From Bacillota bacterium (GTDB taxonomy: Bacteria; Bacillota; Clostridia; DSM-8532), in the NCBI GenBank assembly GCA_023415825.1, contig JAEZJF010000019.1, positions 62,001-126,000 of the forward strand: DNA of 64,000 nucleotides, given 5' to 3'. The translations under genes were made by a program, and so were the position numbers. The first letter of the stretch is position 1, and every line of letters starts with the position of its first letter. Under the pieces are notes generated by a model, which was not told the origin of the DNA, made no database searches, and saw only the letters and a list, made by a program, of their open reading frames with translations. Below are positions 18,377 through 28,225 of the stretch, piece after piece.

Positions 18377-18431
18377 CTTTTAATCAGATAATAATGATCA
18401 AACAGCAGCTTAATTAAGGTGGGCTTACTTT

Positions 18432-19964
18432 ATGGGTATGGTAAAGCATGAACAAAATAGCCCTTCTCTGACGATGACCGGCATTGGAAAGTCGTTCCCT
18501 GGTGTTCGCGCACTCATTAATGTTGATTTTAAGTTGCGCTGCGGCGAGATACATGCACTGATGGGAGAAAATGGTGCCGGGAAGTCGACACTTGTCAAGG
18601 TGCTGACCGGAGTTTATTCCATGGATGAGGGAAACGTCAGACTGGATGGGAATCCTGTCATGATACGTTCGCCGCAGGATGCACAAAAACACGGGATAAG
18701 CACCGTTTACCAAGAGGTGAATCTATGCCCGAACCTCACAGTTGCGGAAAATCTCTTCTTGGGGCGTGAGCCGCGTACCATAGGCCTAATCAACTGGAGG
18801 CAGATGAACCGCAAAGCTGCGGAATTATTGCAGGAGCTTAATATCTCAGCTGATCCACCGGCGCAGTTGGATAGCTGCTCGATTGCAATCCAGCAAATGA
18901 TTGCAATTGCACGCGCTGTGAATACGGCATGCAAATTTTTAGTTCTCGACGAGCCCACCTCTTCCCTTGATGCCGACGAGGTGAAAAAGCTTTTTACGCT
19001 CATGAGACAGCTCAAGAATAATGGCGTGGGAATTCTGTTTATCACCCATTTTATCGATCAGGTCTATGAGATCTGCGACCGCATAACCGTGCTCAGGAAT
19101 GGTGAACGGGTTGGGGAATTTGAGGTGGAAAATTTGCCGCGTCTTGAGCTTGTAAAAAAGATGATGGGCAAAGAGATCGAAATTCTTTCGGACCTCACTT
19201 TCGACAAAGACGCATCGCGGTTTGAAGGGGAAGTGCCGATTTTAGAAGCCTACGATTTGTCAAGCGGCACATCCAAGGTTGCACCCTTCAACCTGAAAAT
19301 GTATAAGGGAGAGGTTGTCGGCTTCAGTGGCCTGCTGGGTTCCGGCCGAAGCGAGCTGGTGCGGGCGATATACGGTGCTGACAAAGCTGTTCAGGGACAG
19401 CTGTTCATAAAAGGAAAATGTGCAAGAATAAAAAAACCATTGGATGCAATGAAGCATGGATTGGCCTATTTACCCGAAGACAGAAAAATCGACGGTATTT
19501 TTGCAGAACTCTCGGTAAGGGAAAACATCATAATTGCTCTTCAGGCTAAACAAGGATTATTCAAGCGTTTGACCCGAAAAGAAATGGAGAAATACGCTGA
19601 CACATATATAAAGCTGCTCAATATCAAAACCTCAGGAAGCGAAACGCCAATCAAGAGCCTTTCCGGTGGTAATCAGCAAAAGGTCATTCTGGCGCGTTGG
19701 CTGCTTACCAATCCGGAGTTTATGATATTGGACGAACCTACTCGTGGCATTGATATCGGCACGAAAACAGAAATACAAAAACTTATTCTGAAGCTTGCAG
19801 GCGAAGGGAAGAGCGTGGCTTTCATTTCCTCAGAGATGGATGAAATGCTTAGAACATGCTCGAGAATGGTGGTCATGCGAGACCGGTATAAAGTTGGAGA
19901 ACTGACCCAAGGCGAGCTTAATCAGAGTACAATCATGCGGACAATAGCAGGAGGTGAGGGGTGA
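18432..19964 (+). CDS. CUT2 sugar ABC transporter ATP-binding protein (YtfR-like)
   Basis: A 510-residue tandem ATPase typical of CUT2 systems. The first domain has Walker A GENGAGKST, and its Walker B is VLDEPTSSLD. The second has the usual degenerate P-loop GLLGSGRSEL, with signature LSGGNQQK and Walker B ILDEPTRGID. AAGGTGG lies 8 nt before the ATG. It is co-transcribed with two permeases. Its similarity in layout and sequence to YtfR suggests a furanose or other monosaccharide substrate. It is the only importer ATPase encoded in the window. Confidence 0.92.
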   Translation: MGMVKHEQNSPSLTMTGIGKSFPGVRALINVDFKLRCGEIHALMGENGAGKSTLVKVLTGVYSMDEGNVRLDGNPVMIRSPQDAQKHGISTVYQEVNLCPNLTVAENLFLGREPRTIGLINWRQMNRKAAELLQELNISADPPAQLDSCSIAIQQMIAIARAVNTACKFLVLDEPTSSLDADEVKKLFTLMRQLKNNGVGILFITHFIDQVYEICDRITVLRNGERVGEFEVENLPRLELVKKMMGKEIEILSDLTFDKDASRFEGEVPILEAYDLSSGTSKVAPFNLKMYKGEVVGFSGLLGSGRSELVRAIYGADKAVQGQLFIKGKCARIKKPLDAMKHGLAYLPEDRKIDGIFAELSVRENIIIALQAKQGLFKRLTRKEMEKYADTYIKLLNIKTSGSETPIKSLSGGNQQKVILARWLLTNPEFMILDEPTRGIDIGTKTEIQKLILKLAGEGKSVAFISSEMDEMLRTCSRMVVMRDRYKVGELTQGELNQSTIMRTIAGGEG

Positions 19965-21061
19965 CAATGAGTCATTTCAGCAATGGAAATAAATTGATCG
20001 AACCTGCTTTCAAGCCACTTGCCAAGAGTCTTATGAACAGCCGTTTAACCTTCTCATTGGTGGTTTTGCTTGTCGTTGTGGTTCAGAATATTATCACAAC
20101 ACCGGCATTTTTTAATATTTCAATCACCAACGGTTTGATTTCAGGTTACATACCCAATATTCTGGATGAGGCCAGCGAACTTGTCATTGTAACCCTTGGC
20201 ATGACGTTGGTTACAGCGGCATCCGGGGGTCAGGACATCAGCGTTGGTGCCACTATGGCAATTTCAGCCAGCTTTTGCGGTCTTATGCTCAATGGTGCGG
20301 AGTATAGAACTGATGTTTTCCATAGTCCCTATCTATTGGCACTCTTTGTCGGTCTGCTTGGCGGAGCGCTGTGCGGCGCTTTCAACGGCTTTCTGGTGTC
20401 GGGCTTGAAAATACAACCCATGATCGCCTCTCTCATCCTGTTTACGGCCGGGCGTTCAATAGCAAAGCAAATCACACATGGGCAAACCATTTATATTATG
20501 AATCCTACGTATAAATGGTTAGGGGTTCAAATACCCGGCGTACCGGTTAGAACATCCATTATTGTATCTATTGTGATCGTAATCCTCGTGGTGTTGCTCA
20601 CAAAGCTAACAAGCTTGGGTCTTTACGTACAGAGTGTAGGAATCAATGGTTCATCGTCCCGTCTTGTGGGGCTCAATTCCCGTATCATCAAATTTATGGC
20701 ATTTGTTATCTGTGGCATATTGGCCGGAGCGGCAGGGCTTGTTGGGTCCAGCAGCGTAGGAAGCGTAAATTCCGGAGAATTGGGCCTGGGTCTGGAGATG
20801 GATGCTATTTTGGCGGTGGCCTTGGGTGGTAATATGCTGGGCGGCGGTAAGTTCAGCATAGCAGGCTCAGTTATCGGGGCCTATACCATCCAGGCTATTA
20901 CGACGACATTATATGCCATGAATGTACGCGCGGATCAATTGAATGTATTTAAAGCATTAATCATTATTGTTATCATTGTTGCAAGCAGCGATGTGTTTAA
21001 GGAAAAAGTCAAAAAGCTAACCCGTAAAGTATTCAGCAAGAATGTGTCTGTTGGAGGTTAA
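19961..21061 (+). CDS. CUT2 sugar ABC transporter permease (YtfT-like)
   Basis: A 366-residue membrane protein of the BPD_transp_2 family, ~9-10 helices, with the conserved DISVGATMAISASFCG and EMDAILAVALGGNMLGGG segments. Start GTG 19961 overlaps the ATPase stop and has AGGAGG 6 nt upstream; ATG 19967 is an alternative. It forms the translocation pore with the next gene's product. Confidence 0.9.
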   Translation: MTMSHFSNGNKLIEPAFKPLAKSLMNSRLTFSLVVLLVVVVQNIITTPAFFNISITNGLISGYIPNILDEASELVIVTLGMTLVTAASGGQDISVGATMAISASFCGLMLNGAEYRTDVFHSPYLLALFVGLLGGALCGAFNGFLVSGLKIQPMIASLILFTAGRSIAKQITHGQTIYIMNPTYKWLGVQIPGVPVRTSIIVSIVIVILVVLLTKLTSLGLYVQSVGINGSSSRLVGLNSRIIKFMAFVICGILAGAAGLVGSSSVGSVNSGELGLGLEMDAILAVALGGNMLGGGKFSIAGSVIGAYTIQAITTTLYAMNVRADQLNVFKALIIIVIIVASSDVFKEKVKKLTRKVFSKNVSVGG

Positions 21062-21065
21062 CGCA

Positions 21066-22172
21066 ATGAAAGACAGTAGGGAAAATACCATTGCAGGCCC
21101 GGATCTTTTAATTAAGCGTAAAGGCCTGAGCAGCGCAGGAATATTGTTGGTCATTACTGTTTCGCTTTTTGTTCTTCTTTATGTTGCCTCGTCAATCTTG
21201 TTTGTGGATAGCAACTTTACGAAATTCTCGGTCTTTTTTAACTTGATTAACAACAAAGCCTATCTGCTGATGCTTGCCTTGGGATTAACTGTTGTTCTGA
21301 TATCGGGCAGTATAGACATCTCTGTTGGCGGTGTGACGGGATTGGTCAGCATGGTTATCGCCACGATGCTGCAGGACTCTGGGGTAAACGCGCTATGGAC
21401 AATCCCTGTGGCGCTTAGTATAGGGATAGCCTTCGGTATTGTCCAAGGTTTTTTGGTCTCCTATATGGAAATACAGCCGTTTATTGTAACACTGTCAGGC
21501 ATGTTTTTTGCACGAGGTATGATAAGTGTCATCAATGCCAAGTCCGTGCCGATAACAAACCAGTTGTTCATGAGTTGGTCGAGCGCGAAGGTGTACATTC
21601 CCTTTTTATACAACGAGCGCAAGAACGGCACTCATGACGTAGCCTATTTCACACCGGCAGCTATAGTGGCTTTACTCGTTTTAATAGTTCTTATCATAGT
21701 GCTCAGAAAAACAAAGTTTGGACGTTCTCTATACGCTATCGGAGGTAATACTCAGAGCGCACTGCTGATGGGGATCAATGTCAAGAGGACAAAGTTCATG
21801 GCCCACGTGCTTTGCGGCCTATTGGCCGGTATCGGCGGCCTTCTCTTCACCTTTTTTGCTCCATCCGGTAATCCCGGGAACGGATATGGCTATGAAATTG
21901 ACGCTATTTCGTCCAGCGTAGTAGGCGGCGTAATGCTAAGCGGTGGTGTAGGACTTCCCATCGGCACTCTTTTTGGGGTGCTAATAAACGCGCTTATAGA
22001 GCGCGTTGTACCACTGCTTGGTATCGTTGATGCGTCTTGGCCAAGAATTATCACTTCGGCATTTCTGTTTGCCTTCATCGTTCTTCAGAGCGTATTTGCC
22101 AGCACTAGCAAAAAAGGGGGCTTTAAGCTGCTGCTGCCGGAATGGATGAGGTTCAAGAGCAAAAAAACATAA
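21066..22172 (+). CDS. CUT2 sugar ABC transporter permease (YjfF-like)
   Basis: Second pore subunit, 368 residues from ATG 21066 (TTGGAGG 8 nt upstream; an ATG at 21042 lies inside the previous gene and has no ribosome site). Conserved CUT2 permease segments are SGSIDISVGGVTGLVS and YEIDAISSSVVGGVML. Two dissimilar permeases in one CUT2 operon is the YtfT/YjfF arrangement. The operon ends with a hairpin at 22191. Confidence 0.9.
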   Translation: MKDSRENTIAGPDLLIKRKGLSSAGILLVITVSLFVLLYVASSILFVDSNFTKFSVFFNLINNKAYLLMLALGLTVVLISGSIDISVGGVTGLVSMVIATMLQDSGVNALWTIPVALSIGIAFGIVQGFLVSYMEIQPFIVTLSGMFFARGMISVINAKSVPITNQLFMSWSSAKVYIPFLYNERKNGTHDVAYFTPAAIVALLVLIVLIIVLRKTKFGRSLYAIGGNTQSALLMGINVKRTKFMAHVLCGLLAGIGGLLFTFFAPSGNPGNGYGYEIDAISSSVVGGVMLSGGVGLPIGTLFGVLINALIERVVPLLGIVDASWPRIITSAFLFAFIVLQSVFASTSKKGGFKLLLPEWMRFKSKKT

Positions 22173-22190
22173 AAGATTGTTACCACAATA

Positions 22191-22220
22191 AAGGGTTTCA
22201 GCTAAATCGCTGAAACCCTT
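22191..22220 (+). terminator. Terminator hairpin of the CUT2 transporter operon
   Basis: A perfect 12-bp stem (22191-22202 / 22209-22220) is followed by a short TTTAAAATT stretch, 18 nt after the permease stop. Confidence 0.65.
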
Positions 22221-22226
22221 TAAAAT

Positions 22227-22258
22227 TGGTTAAGAGAGAGATCGAACTCTCGGAACGG
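22227..22258 (-). pseudogene. 3' half of a degenerate tRNA-Ser
   Basis: Bases 22233-22258 match the 3' half of the intact tRNA-Ser(GGA) of this window (42411-42437) with one base deleted in the T-loop. A CCA end is kept (complement of 22227-22229) but the acceptor stem is changed. No 5' half is adjacent. The matching 5' half is found at 41336-41373, 19.1 kb away, so this looks like one side of a tRNA gene split by an insertion. Confidence 0.65.
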
Positions 22259-22345
22259 TATAAATCTCATCTAGAACTTAGGTGATTCACAATCTCCTGA
22301 TGGATTTTTCTGGTCATTTTCCGTGGATTGCATATCGATTTACGC

Positions 22346-22374
22346 TTGACATATGGAATTAATTTGTATATCAT
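22346..22374 (+). promoter_or_regulatory. Sigma-A promoter of the GH65/CUT1 operon
   Basis: TTGACA (22346-22351), 17 nt, TATCAT (22369-22374). The predicted start falls at the operator at 22381. The leader to the ATG at 22454 is about 70 nt. Confidence 0.7.
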
Positions 22375-22380
22375 TAAGGT

Positions 22381-22396
22381 AGTTTACCGTTAAACT
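22381..22396. promoter_or_regulatory. LacI-1 operator, site A
   Basis: AGTTTACCGTTAAACT, inverted repeat around a central CG, core TTTANCGNTAAA at 22383-22394. It begins right after the -10 box, where a bound LacI-type repressor would block transcription. Matching sites occur at 32470 and 40055. Confidence 0.65.
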
Positions 22397-22453
22397 TTAT
22401 TCGAGATTTGTGCAACATGCACATTTTCGTTGAAAAATGTAAGGAGGAATAAA

Positions 22454-23953
22454 ATGAAAAAAGCATTTGCCGCCTTAACTCTAGCGATCGTCTTGCTCGT
22501 GACGGCAAGCTGTGGATCATCCCCGACTGGGGGAGATCCCACCCCATCACAGACGACATCGGCACCGACACCCGCTTCCGGAACGCCTTCAGCAGAGGTC
22601 ACACCATCGGGTAATGCCCTTGTTGGAGATCCCAATCTCACTGCAACCATCACACTCGGTATCTGGCCGTCGGACACCGCGCCAGAGACTGAAGTTGCCA
22701 TGCATGAGGGTTACGTAGCAAAGATGAAGGAGCTATACCCCAAAGTCACAATCGAACCGAATTATTACCAGTACGCGGTAGATACATATGTAACAAAGGC
22801 TGCGGGCGGAACTGCACCGACGATCTTCCAGCCCTGGTTCACCGAACCTCAGAGGCTTATCAACGCCGGTCTTGTTGCGGATATCACCGATGTACTCAAG
22901 GAAAAAGGCTGGGAACAATACATGAACCCAGGCTACAAGAAAATGCTCTCGGATGCCAACGGCAGAATTTACGGTCTCCCCCGTGATTCTTACGGCCTGG
23001 GACTGATGCTGAACGTAGAATTGTTCGAGGCAGCCGAATTAATGAATGATGACGGAACTCCGAAATATCCCAAGACACTGGATGAGCTTGCCGTGACCGC
23101 TCAGACCATCAAACAGAAAACAGGTACTCCCGGTCTATGCCTGCTGGCGATGGATGGCGGCGGTGGCTGGCATTTCTCAAACATTGCCTGGAACTACGGA
23201 GCAGTACTCGAAACATATGACAACGGCAGATGGAACGCACACCTGAATACCCCGGAATGCGTTGCAGCTATGCAATACGTAAAGGACCTCAAATGGAAAT
23301 ATGACTGTCTTACAGCCGATCCGGCCCAGGAAAACTGGGGCTCTGGGTTGACACAGCTGGGAACAGGCGGAGCCGGGATGTATTTCGGTGCCAACGACGC
23401 TGTGGATAACCCGACAGCTATCAATGGCTTGGCGGTCGACAAACTTGCCCTTGTTCCATTCCCGGCCGGCCCGAAAGGCGATCAGTATATGCTTGCCGGT
23501 GGCACAGCCTATATGTTTGCTCCGAATGCCACCCCGGATCAAATCTCCGCTTGCCTTGCCTATCTTGAGTTGATGGCCAGAGCACCTGTCCTTACCCAGG
23601 ACGTTATCGACGGCATGCGCATCGATGCTGAAAGACGTGTCAACGATGGCGTTCCCGTTATTCCTCGCATTCAGGCCTGGAATAACCCGGAATACACAGC
23701 TGCCGAGCTGGAAGTCGTTAACCAGTACAAGAATATCGACATGAGATTCTATCAGGATTACTTTGACTGCATCAACAACAAGAGTGCGCTTCGCGCAGAA
23801 GAGCCGATTATGGCACAGGAGATGTATCTTGAGCTGACCAAGGTTATACAGAAGTGTCTTACTGATCAGAATGCGGACGTTCAAAAGCTGCTTGACAGAG
23901 CGCAGAAGAACTTCCAGAAGCTGGTCGACGAATATGTCAATGATGCACAATAG
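22454..23953 (+). CDS. CUT1 ABC transporter substrate-binding lipoprotein (island)
   Basis: A 499-residue family 1 extracellular solute-binding protein. Start ATG 22454 follows a strong AAGGAGG (22441-22447); the TTG at 22430 is discarded because it precedes that site. The signal peptide ends LVTASC (lipobox), followed by a Pro/Thr/Ser-rich tether (~25-55) and the two-lobe binding fold. It heads an operon with two permeases and two GH65 phosphorylases, so the ligand is probably an alpha-linked glucose disaccharide or short oligosaccharide. A long hairpin separates it from the permease genes. Confidence 0.87.
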   Translation: MKKAFAALTLAIVLLVTASCGSSPTGGDPTPSQTTSAPTPASGTPSAEVTPSGNALVGDPNLTATITLGIWPSDTAPETEVAMHEGYVAKMKELYPKVTIEPNYYQYAVDTYVTKAAGGTAPTIFQPWFTEPQRLINAGLVADITDVLKEKGWEQYMNPGYKKMLSDANGRIYGLPRDSYGLGLMLNVELFEAAELMNDDGTPKYPKTLDELAVTAQTIKQKTGTPGLCLLAMDGGGGWHFSNIAWNYGAVLETYDNGRWNAHLNTPECVAAMQYVKDLKWKYDCLTADPAQENWGSGLTQLGTGGAGMYFGANDAVDNPTAINGLAVDKLALVPFPAGPKGDQYMLAGGTAYMFAPNATPDQISACLAYLELMARAPVLTQDVIDGMRIDAERRVNDGVPVIPRIQAWNNPEYTAAELEVVNQYKNIDMRFYQDYFDCINNKSALRAEEPIMAQEMYLELTKVIQKCLTDQNADVQKLLDRAQKNFQKLVDEYVNDAQ

Positions 23954-23965
23954 ACTTTAACTTTA

Positions 23966-24023
23966 AGACTGCCCGGATAGCTGAATAACAACCAACCGGG
24001 TTATCGGCTGTTTCGGGCAGTCT
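23966..24023 (+). terminator. Extended intercistronic hairpin after binding-protein gene
   Basis: The outer stem AGACTGCCCG / CGGGCAGTCT (23966-23975 / 24014-24023) encloses an imperfect inner stem. It lies between the binding-protein and permease genes and probably sets their expression ratio. Confidence 0.6.
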
Positions 24024-24072
24024 GTATATTAAGGAACTTAAATCCAAATTTGAAGCGGAATGCGGTGAAATA

Positions 24073-24978
24073 ATGATCAGCAAGAACTCAGGTAAGTATT
24101 GGACATTTAAATATCAGCTTTCGTCCTGGCTTATCATACTGCCAGCGGTAGCCTTATTTGCCTTTTTTGTTTGGGTGCCGATGGGTGAAAGCATTGTGAT
24201 GAGCTTGTTCAGGACAAAGGGCGTTACACTGGAAAAATTCGTAGGGCTCGAGCAGTATATGTCTGTTTTTCGGGATCCCAATTTCATGTCGGCATTGAAA
24301 AACTCTGTCTCTTATACGCTGTGGTCGCTTGCCATCGGGTTTTTAATTCCAATTATCATAGCCGTTCTGATCGGCGAAACAACTCGATTAAAGGGATTGT
24401 TTCGTACAGCTTCCTATCTTCCCAATATCATGCCTGGACTCGCAACGGTTTTGATGTGGAGAAGCTTCTTCTCCGCTAAACCTTCAGGAGCCTTTAATGT
24501 GATCATCAGCTATTTGGGCCTTGACGCCAGACCATGGCTGTCAAACGCTGAAATTATTATTCCTTTGATCGTCATCATTATGACATGGAAAGGTGCAGGA
24601 GCTACAGCCCTGATTTATATGGCCGGGCTTGCGGGAATCAACCCCGAGCTCTACGAGGCCGCAACGATTGATGGAGCAGGCATATGGCGCCGTACATGGA
24701 ACATTACCATTCCACAGATTTTCAACCTTGGGAGCACCTTGCTGATTTTGCAGATCATCGCTGTGTTCCAGATCCTGTATGAGCCGCTTGTTTTGACAAA
24801 TGGAGGTCCCGACAACGCATCGATCTCGCTGATGCAGTTGTTGTTCAGCTATATCCAGAACGCGACTAAGATCGACTATGGTAAAGCGTCCTCGATATCT
24901 GTCATCATATCATTGATGCTGCTCACTTTCACGGTCTTCTATAATTTATTAAACAAACGTAAAGAGAGTTTTGAGTGA
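24073..24978 (+). CDS. CUT1 sugar ABC permease, MalF/UgpA type
   Basis: A 301-residue permease with six predicted helices and the EAA loop EAATIDGAGIWRRTWNITIP near residues 195-215, which docks the ATPase. It lies in the operon binding protein - permease - permease - GH65 - GH65. No ATPase gene accompanies it, so a shared MsmX-type ATPase must energise it. Confidence 0.9.
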   Translation: MISKNSGKYWTFKYQLSSWLIILPAVALFAFFVWVPMGESIVMSLFRTKGVTLEKFVGLEQYMSVFRDPNFMSALKNSVSYTLWSLAIGFLIPIIIAVLIGETTRLKGLFRTASYLPNIMPGLATVLMWRSFFSAKPSGAFNVIISYLGLDARPWLSNAEIIIPLIVIIMTWKGAGATALIYMAGLAGINPELYEAATIDGAGIWRRTWNITIPQIFNLGSTLLILQIIAVFQILYEPLVLTNGGPDNASISLMQLLFSYIQNATKIDYGKASSISVIISLMLLTFTVFYNLLNKRKESFE

Positions 24979-24993
24979 GGAGTGTGAGGAGAT

Positions 24994-25875
24994 ATGAATA
25001 ACCAGCGAACCGGTGTCATACGGGACTACGATCTTCGCTCAAAAGGCGTTAAAATAGGACTGATCCTGATTTATTCCGCCTGTGCGGTGATCTTTCTGAT
25101 ATCTGTTTTCCCCATCATATGGGTTTTCCTGTCCGGGTTCAAGGAACTCAAGGAATTCTACGGTAATAGACCCTTTCTTAATAACAAGAACTTTCTCCCC
25201 AAGGTCTTCGATTTTGGCCGATACGCCGAGACCTGGGGTGATATGAAGTTTTATAGATTTTTCTTCAACTCGATTTGGTCTGTGGCAGGCAGTGTTGTCT
25301 CATCGCTGCTTTTCAACGGTCTGCTCGCATATGGCTTGTCAATCCTGAAACCAAAAGGACATAAAGTGATCTATTCATTGGTTTTGTTTTCTTTGCTCAT
25401 CCCTGCGACGACTAGCATCACCCCGCTTTTTGCAAACCTTACGAAGCTTCATATGACCGGATTTTTTACTCCGCTCTGGCTAGCGGCAGGAGCCAATGCT
25501 TTCTTTGTGATGCTATTCAAGCAGTTTTTCGACTCTTTCCCAAAGTCGATGCTTGAAGCCGGACATATTGACGGCTGCGGCCCGCTGCAGATTTTTTTCC
25601 GTATCGTAATGCCGCTATCTAAGCCGATTATCGTAGTTGTTACGATCTATGCCATCAATGGTGCGTGGTCGGACTTTCTGCTGCCTTATCTGGTTCTCGA
25701 TAATAAGTACAAGACTATCATGGTAAAGCTTTTTGAATTTAGAGGCGCCAATACCACAAATGACCTTGATGTTCTGCGTGCAGTCGCATTTTCCATTATA
25801 CCGCCAATTATATTGTTCTTCATGTTTCAAAAGAAACTGACGGAGAATGTCGTTACTTCGGGAATTAAAGGATAG
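24994..25875 (+). CDS. CUT1 sugar ABC permease, MalG/UgpE type
   Basis: A 293-residue second pore subunit with six helices and the EAA loop LEAGHIDGCGPLQIFFRIVMP. GAGGAGAT precedes the ATG. It is 15 nt after its partner and ends 13 nt before the first GH65 start, so the five genes form one transcription unit. Confidence 0.9.
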   Translation: MNNQRTGVIRDYDLRSKGVKIGLILIYSACAVIFLISVFPIIWVFLSGFKELKEFYGNRPFLNNKNFLPKVFDFGRYAETWGDMKFYRFFFNSIWSVAGSVVSSLLFNGLLAYGLSILKPKGHKVIYSLVLFSLLIPATTSITPLFANLTKLHMTGFFTPLWLAAGANAFFVMLFKQFFDSFPKSMLEAGHIDGCGPLQIFFRIVMPLSKPIIVVVTIYAINGAWSDFLLPYLVLDNKYKTIMVKLFEFRGANTTNDLDVLRAVAFSIIPPIILFFMFQKKLTENVVTSGIKG

Positions 25876-25888
25876 GAGTTTACGATCG

Positions 25889-28195
25889 ATGGCTAAAGTT
25901 GCAGATAAATATTTTATAACCGATCCATGGAAAATCATAGAAGAGGGTTTTAATCCTAATTATTCACGGGTTGCGGAATCTGTTTTTTCGATTTCCAATG
26001 GGACCATGGGCGTACGGGGCTGCTTTGACGAAGGTGGAAGTATAGACAGTCTGCGCGGTATGTATATGAATGGCGTCTTTGAGATCGATGATACACTGCC
26101 GAAATCTTATAAGGGCATCATAGACAAAACACATTTCATGATCCCATGTGCAGACTGGCTGGGGTTGTCCATAGAGTTGGATGGCGAAATGCTTGATCTC
26201 GGCAAGTGCACCTTTGATAAATTTCGCCGTGAACTGGACCTGCGTACAGGCACGCTGACACGCAGCTTTGTCTGGAAAACAGCCACAGGCAAGTCGCTTA
26301 AGCTGACTTTTATACGCTTCGTGGATATGACCGACAGGGAGCGCGCCTATCAGCGTATTCTTTTTGAGCCGGAGAATTTTACCGGTGTCATAAAGTTTTC
26401 AGCCGGTTTGAGTTTTGATGTGATCCATGAGGGTTATCAGAAGAAGTTCTGGGGGAGTACCAGGGTGGAAGCCGATGACAGCGACCTGATGCTTAAAAGC
26501 AGTACAGTGGTGTCAAAACAGGAGGTTTTTGCCGGAATGCGGCTTTTCATTGACGGCAAGCCAGTCGATGCAGAGGCTGTTAAGGATGAGAAGACCGCAC
26601 GGCTGCAATGTTCCATAACCCTGGAAAAAGGACGAAGAACTGTTGTCGACAAAACAGTCGTCATGCTGTTTAACGGCGAAAGCGGCAACCAGCTTTGGGA
26701 TTCAGGAATGACAACGCTTGAAAATGCCGCAGGAAATGATTTCGAAACAGCGTTAACACGGCAGAAGGCCTTCTGGGGGGATCTTTGGAATTCTTCAGAC
26801 ATCATACTGGAGCCGTCAACACCCGATGAAGTACAGTCTGTCGCAGAGGAGCAGCAAGGCGTGCGGTTCTGCATCTTTCAAATGGCGCAAACCTACCGGG
26901 GCGGCAATCCACGGCATAATATCGGAGCCAAAGGGCTAACCGGAGAAGCCTATAATGGCCATGCTTTTTGGGATACGGAGGCCTGTTGCCTGCCGTTCTA
27001 TCTGTTCACAAATCCCGATGCGGCACGCAGCCTGCTGATTTTCCGGTATAACACGCTGACGGAAGCGAAAAACCGAGCCAAAATGCTCGATTGTAAAGGT
27101 GCCTGTTATCCGATTGCAACCCTTAACGGGGATGAAGCCTGTTCCCTCTGGCAGCACGCGAGTCTGCAGTTCCAGCCCAGCACCGCAGTTGCTTACGGTA
27201 TCTGGCATTATGTCCATGTTATCGGCGATACGCGGTTCCTGTTTGAATACGGAGCAGAAATGCTGTTGGAGATTGCACGCTTTCTGAAATCCCGGGCGGC
27301 CATGAACCCTCATACCGGTCAGTATGGATATTATGGTGTCATGGGACCGGATGAGTTTCATATGATGGTAAACAATAACGCCTATACAAACTATATGTCA
27401 AAACGCAGTCTTGAATATGCCGCAGAGGTACTCATCACGATGAAAACGGCTGTCCCTGAGCAATACCGCAGGCTAGCGGAAAAAACAGGCCTTACAGATG
27501 CAGAGGTTGAAACTTGGCAAAATTATGCTGACAACATGTATATCCCAATGAATGACAAGGGACTGATCGAGCAGCATGCTGGCTATTTCGACCTGCCCCA
27601 TACCGATATCCATTCGATCCCGGTAGAAGAGTTCCCTCTCTACAACCACTGGTCATATGACCGTATTTACCGTACAGACATGATCAAGCAGCCCGATGTG
27701 CTGATGATGCTGTATCTTTATAACAGCTCATTCGCAATCGATGCCAAGCGGATTAACTACGAGTTTTATGAACCCAGGACCATACACGAATCCTCGCTTT
27801 CTCCGGCTATCCATTCAATTCTTGCTTGTGAGCTTGGGCGTATGGATGAAGCCATGGCATTTTTCGGCCATGCAACCCGATTGGATCTGGATAATTATAA
27901 TCGCAACACCCGTGAAGGCTTACATACCACAAGCATTGCAGCTGCGTGGATCAATATCGTTTATGGATTTGGCGGACTGCGCAGCGACGGTGAAGGCTTG
28001 AATTTTGCACCGCATCTTCCGGTTCAATGGAAAAGTGTCAGCTTCTCGATCCTTTATCAAGGAAGGCTCATCAGGGTTATTATGCTGCGGGAAACGATTC
28101 GCATCACCCTTTTAAACGGGGAACCCATCGACATCAGGGTGTATGATAAAACGTATCATCTCGACAGATCTGAGCTTGAGATACCCTCCGTGTAG
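25889..28195 (+). CDS. GH65 disaccharide phosphorylase (1)
   Basis: A 768-residue cytoplasmic GH65 protein: N-terminal beta-sandwich (~15-270), (alpha/alpha)6 catalytic barrel (~320-690), small C-terminal sheet. Glu489 in GPDEFH is at nearly the position of the catalytic acid of Lactobacillus maltose phosphorylase, and the motif continues VNNNAYTN. Start ATG 25889 has AGGAG 10 nt upstream; the earlier ATG at 25847 lies within the permease gene. GH65 enzymes phosphorolyse alpha-glucosyl disaccharides (maltose, trehalose, kojibiose, nigerose, glucosyl-rhamnose) to beta-glucose 1-phosphate. Which one cannot be read. It is divergent from the adjacent second copy. Confidence 0.87.
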   Translation: MAKVADKYFITDPWKIIEEGFNPNYSRVAESVFSISNGTMGVRGCFDEGGSIDSLRGMYMNGVFEIDDTLPKSYKGIIDKTHFMIPCADWLGLSIELDGEMLDLGKCTFDKFRRELDLRTGTLTRSFVWKTATGKSLKLTFIRFVDMTDRERAYQRILFEPENFTGVIKFSAGLSFDVIHEGYQKKFWGSTRVEADDSDLMLKSSTVVSKQEVFAGMRLFIDGKPVDAEAVKDEKTARLQCSITLEKGRRTVVDKTVVMLFNGESGNQLWDSGMTTLENAAGNDFETALTRQKAFWGDLWNSSDIILEPSTPDEVQSVAEEQQGVRFCIFQMAQTYRGGNPRHNIGAKGLTGEAYNGHAFWDTEACCLPFYLFTNPDAARSLLIFRYNTLTEAKNRAKMLDCKGACYPIATLNGDEACSLWQHASLQFQPSTAVAYGIWHYVHVIGDTRFLFEYGAEMLLEIARFLKSRAAMNPHTGQYGYYGVMGPDEFHMMVNNNAYTNYMSKRSLEYAAEVLITMKTAVPEQYRRLAEKTGLTDAEVETWQNYADNMYIPMNDKGLIEQHAGYFDLPHTDIHSIPVEEFPLYNHWSYDRIYRTDMIKQPDVLMMLYLYNSSFAIDAKRINYEFYEPRTIHESSLSPAIHSILACELGRMDEAMAFFGHATRLDLDNYNRNTREGLHTTSIAAAWINIVYGFGGLRSDGEGLNFAPHLPVQWKSVSFSILYQGRLIRVIMLRETIRITLLNGEPIDIRVYDKTYHLDRSELEIPSV

Positions 28196-28225
28196 TGTGT
28201 AATTTATTGTGAGAGAGGAGCTTCC

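Noticed and set aside
22227..22258. A functional second tRNA
   Set aside because: Only the 3' half is present, with a base lost in the T-loop and no pairing partner for the acceptor; it is a remnant.
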